This document shows positions 6,008 through 6,083 of a DNA stretch of 6,083 nucleotides, in pieces. Under the pieces are notes generated by a model. The model did not search any database, had not been told where the DNA came from, and was given only the letters and a program-made list of their open reading frames with translations. A program made the position numbers and the translations under genes. The DNA comes from an uncultured Oscillospiraceae bacterium (lineage in GTDB: Bacteria; Bacillota; Clostridia; Oscillospirales; Oscillospiraceae). Where the stretch lies: contig CAKTKV010000097.1 in the NCBI GenBank assembly GCA_934572355.1, positions 1 through 6,083 of the forward strand, written 5' to 3'. How positions within the stretch are numbered: position 1 is the stretch's first letter; every line of letters starts with the position of its first letter.

Positions 6008-6083
6008 TGTTGGCGTTGACCTATCTTTCCAGTCCGTCTCCAGACAAGTATTGTCGGCACTGGTGAGCTTAACTTCTGTGTTC
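6008..6083 (-). rRNA. rrf: 5S ribosomal RNA, 3' part (5' end beyond window)
   Basis: The reverse complement of the right edge begins with GAACACAGAAGTTAAGC, the highly conserved helix III/loop C region of bacterial 5S rRNA. It continues with CACCAGTGCCGACAATACTT, then GTCTGGAGACGGACTGG (helix IV), AGATAGGT and a terminal GCCAAC that should pair with the missing 5' end. About 76 of the usual 115-120 nt are present, running off the window. The 3' boundary is placed near 6008 by the end of GCCAAC and is uncertain by a few bases. An intrinsic terminator follows, so this is probably the last gene of an rRNA operon that lies to the right on the minus strand. Confidence 0.93.

Noticed and set aside
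1..6083. Defence island, prophage, transposon or CRISPR array
   Set aside because: No integrase, transposase, direct-repeat array, terminal inverted repeats or tRNA-type attachment site is seen. The single GIY-YIG gene is the housekeeping UPF0213 type, not a homing endonuclease.

Overview
This 6.1 kb window looks like ordinary chromosome from a moderately GC-rich, low-specificity-of-place Firmicute, most likely a gut-type Clostridia member (Oscillospirales or a relative). That placement is inferred. It rests on the pairing of rarA with a DUF951 protein (a family typical of Firmicutes), Gram-positive-style Shine-Dalgarno sites, a TTG start, Pro/Thr-rich linkers on membrane-anchored surface proteins, and a Firmicute-like 5S rRNA. 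No phage, IS element, CRISPR array or plasmid signature is visible.

Layout. (1) Positions 1-697, minus strand: the N-terminal 232 codons of a membrane-anchored protein with a Thr/Pro linker, cut by the left edge. (2) Positions 698-878: a compact divergent intergenic region with one good sigma-A-type promoter on each strand. (3) Positions 879-3574, plus strand: a tightly coupled operon of rarA (AAA+ replication-fork ATPase), a 58-aa DUF951 protein, a 89-aa GIY-YIG protein starting at TTG, and an acyltransferase-3 membrane protein. The genes overlap by 1, 4 and 17 nt. (4) Positions 3631-4806, plus strand: a membrane-anchored CapA-family metallophosphatase-like protein, 56 nt downstream and probably the last gene of the same transcript. 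(5) Positions 4822-4854: a strong, probably bidirectional terminator between convergent genes. (6) Positions 4867-5889, minus strand: a PLP-dependent threonine aldolase with its own promoter. (7) Positions 5969-6083, minus strand: an intrinsic terminator and the 3' part of a 5S rRNA gene, marking the end of an rRNA operon that continues beyond the right edge.

How the genes may fit together. The first three operon genes are DNA-maintenance or small conserved proteins. The next two (acyltransferase and CapA-like) suggest modification or synthesis of a cell-surface polymer. The divergent partial protein shares the architecture of the CapA-like one: N-terminal membrane anchor, Thr/Pro stalk, then an external domain. 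The threonine aldolase is a separate metabolic unit behind the rRNA operon. I see no convincing new system. The items most worth a second look are the rarA-DUF951-GIY-YIG coupling, the unassigned divergent surface protein and the rRNA-operon end.
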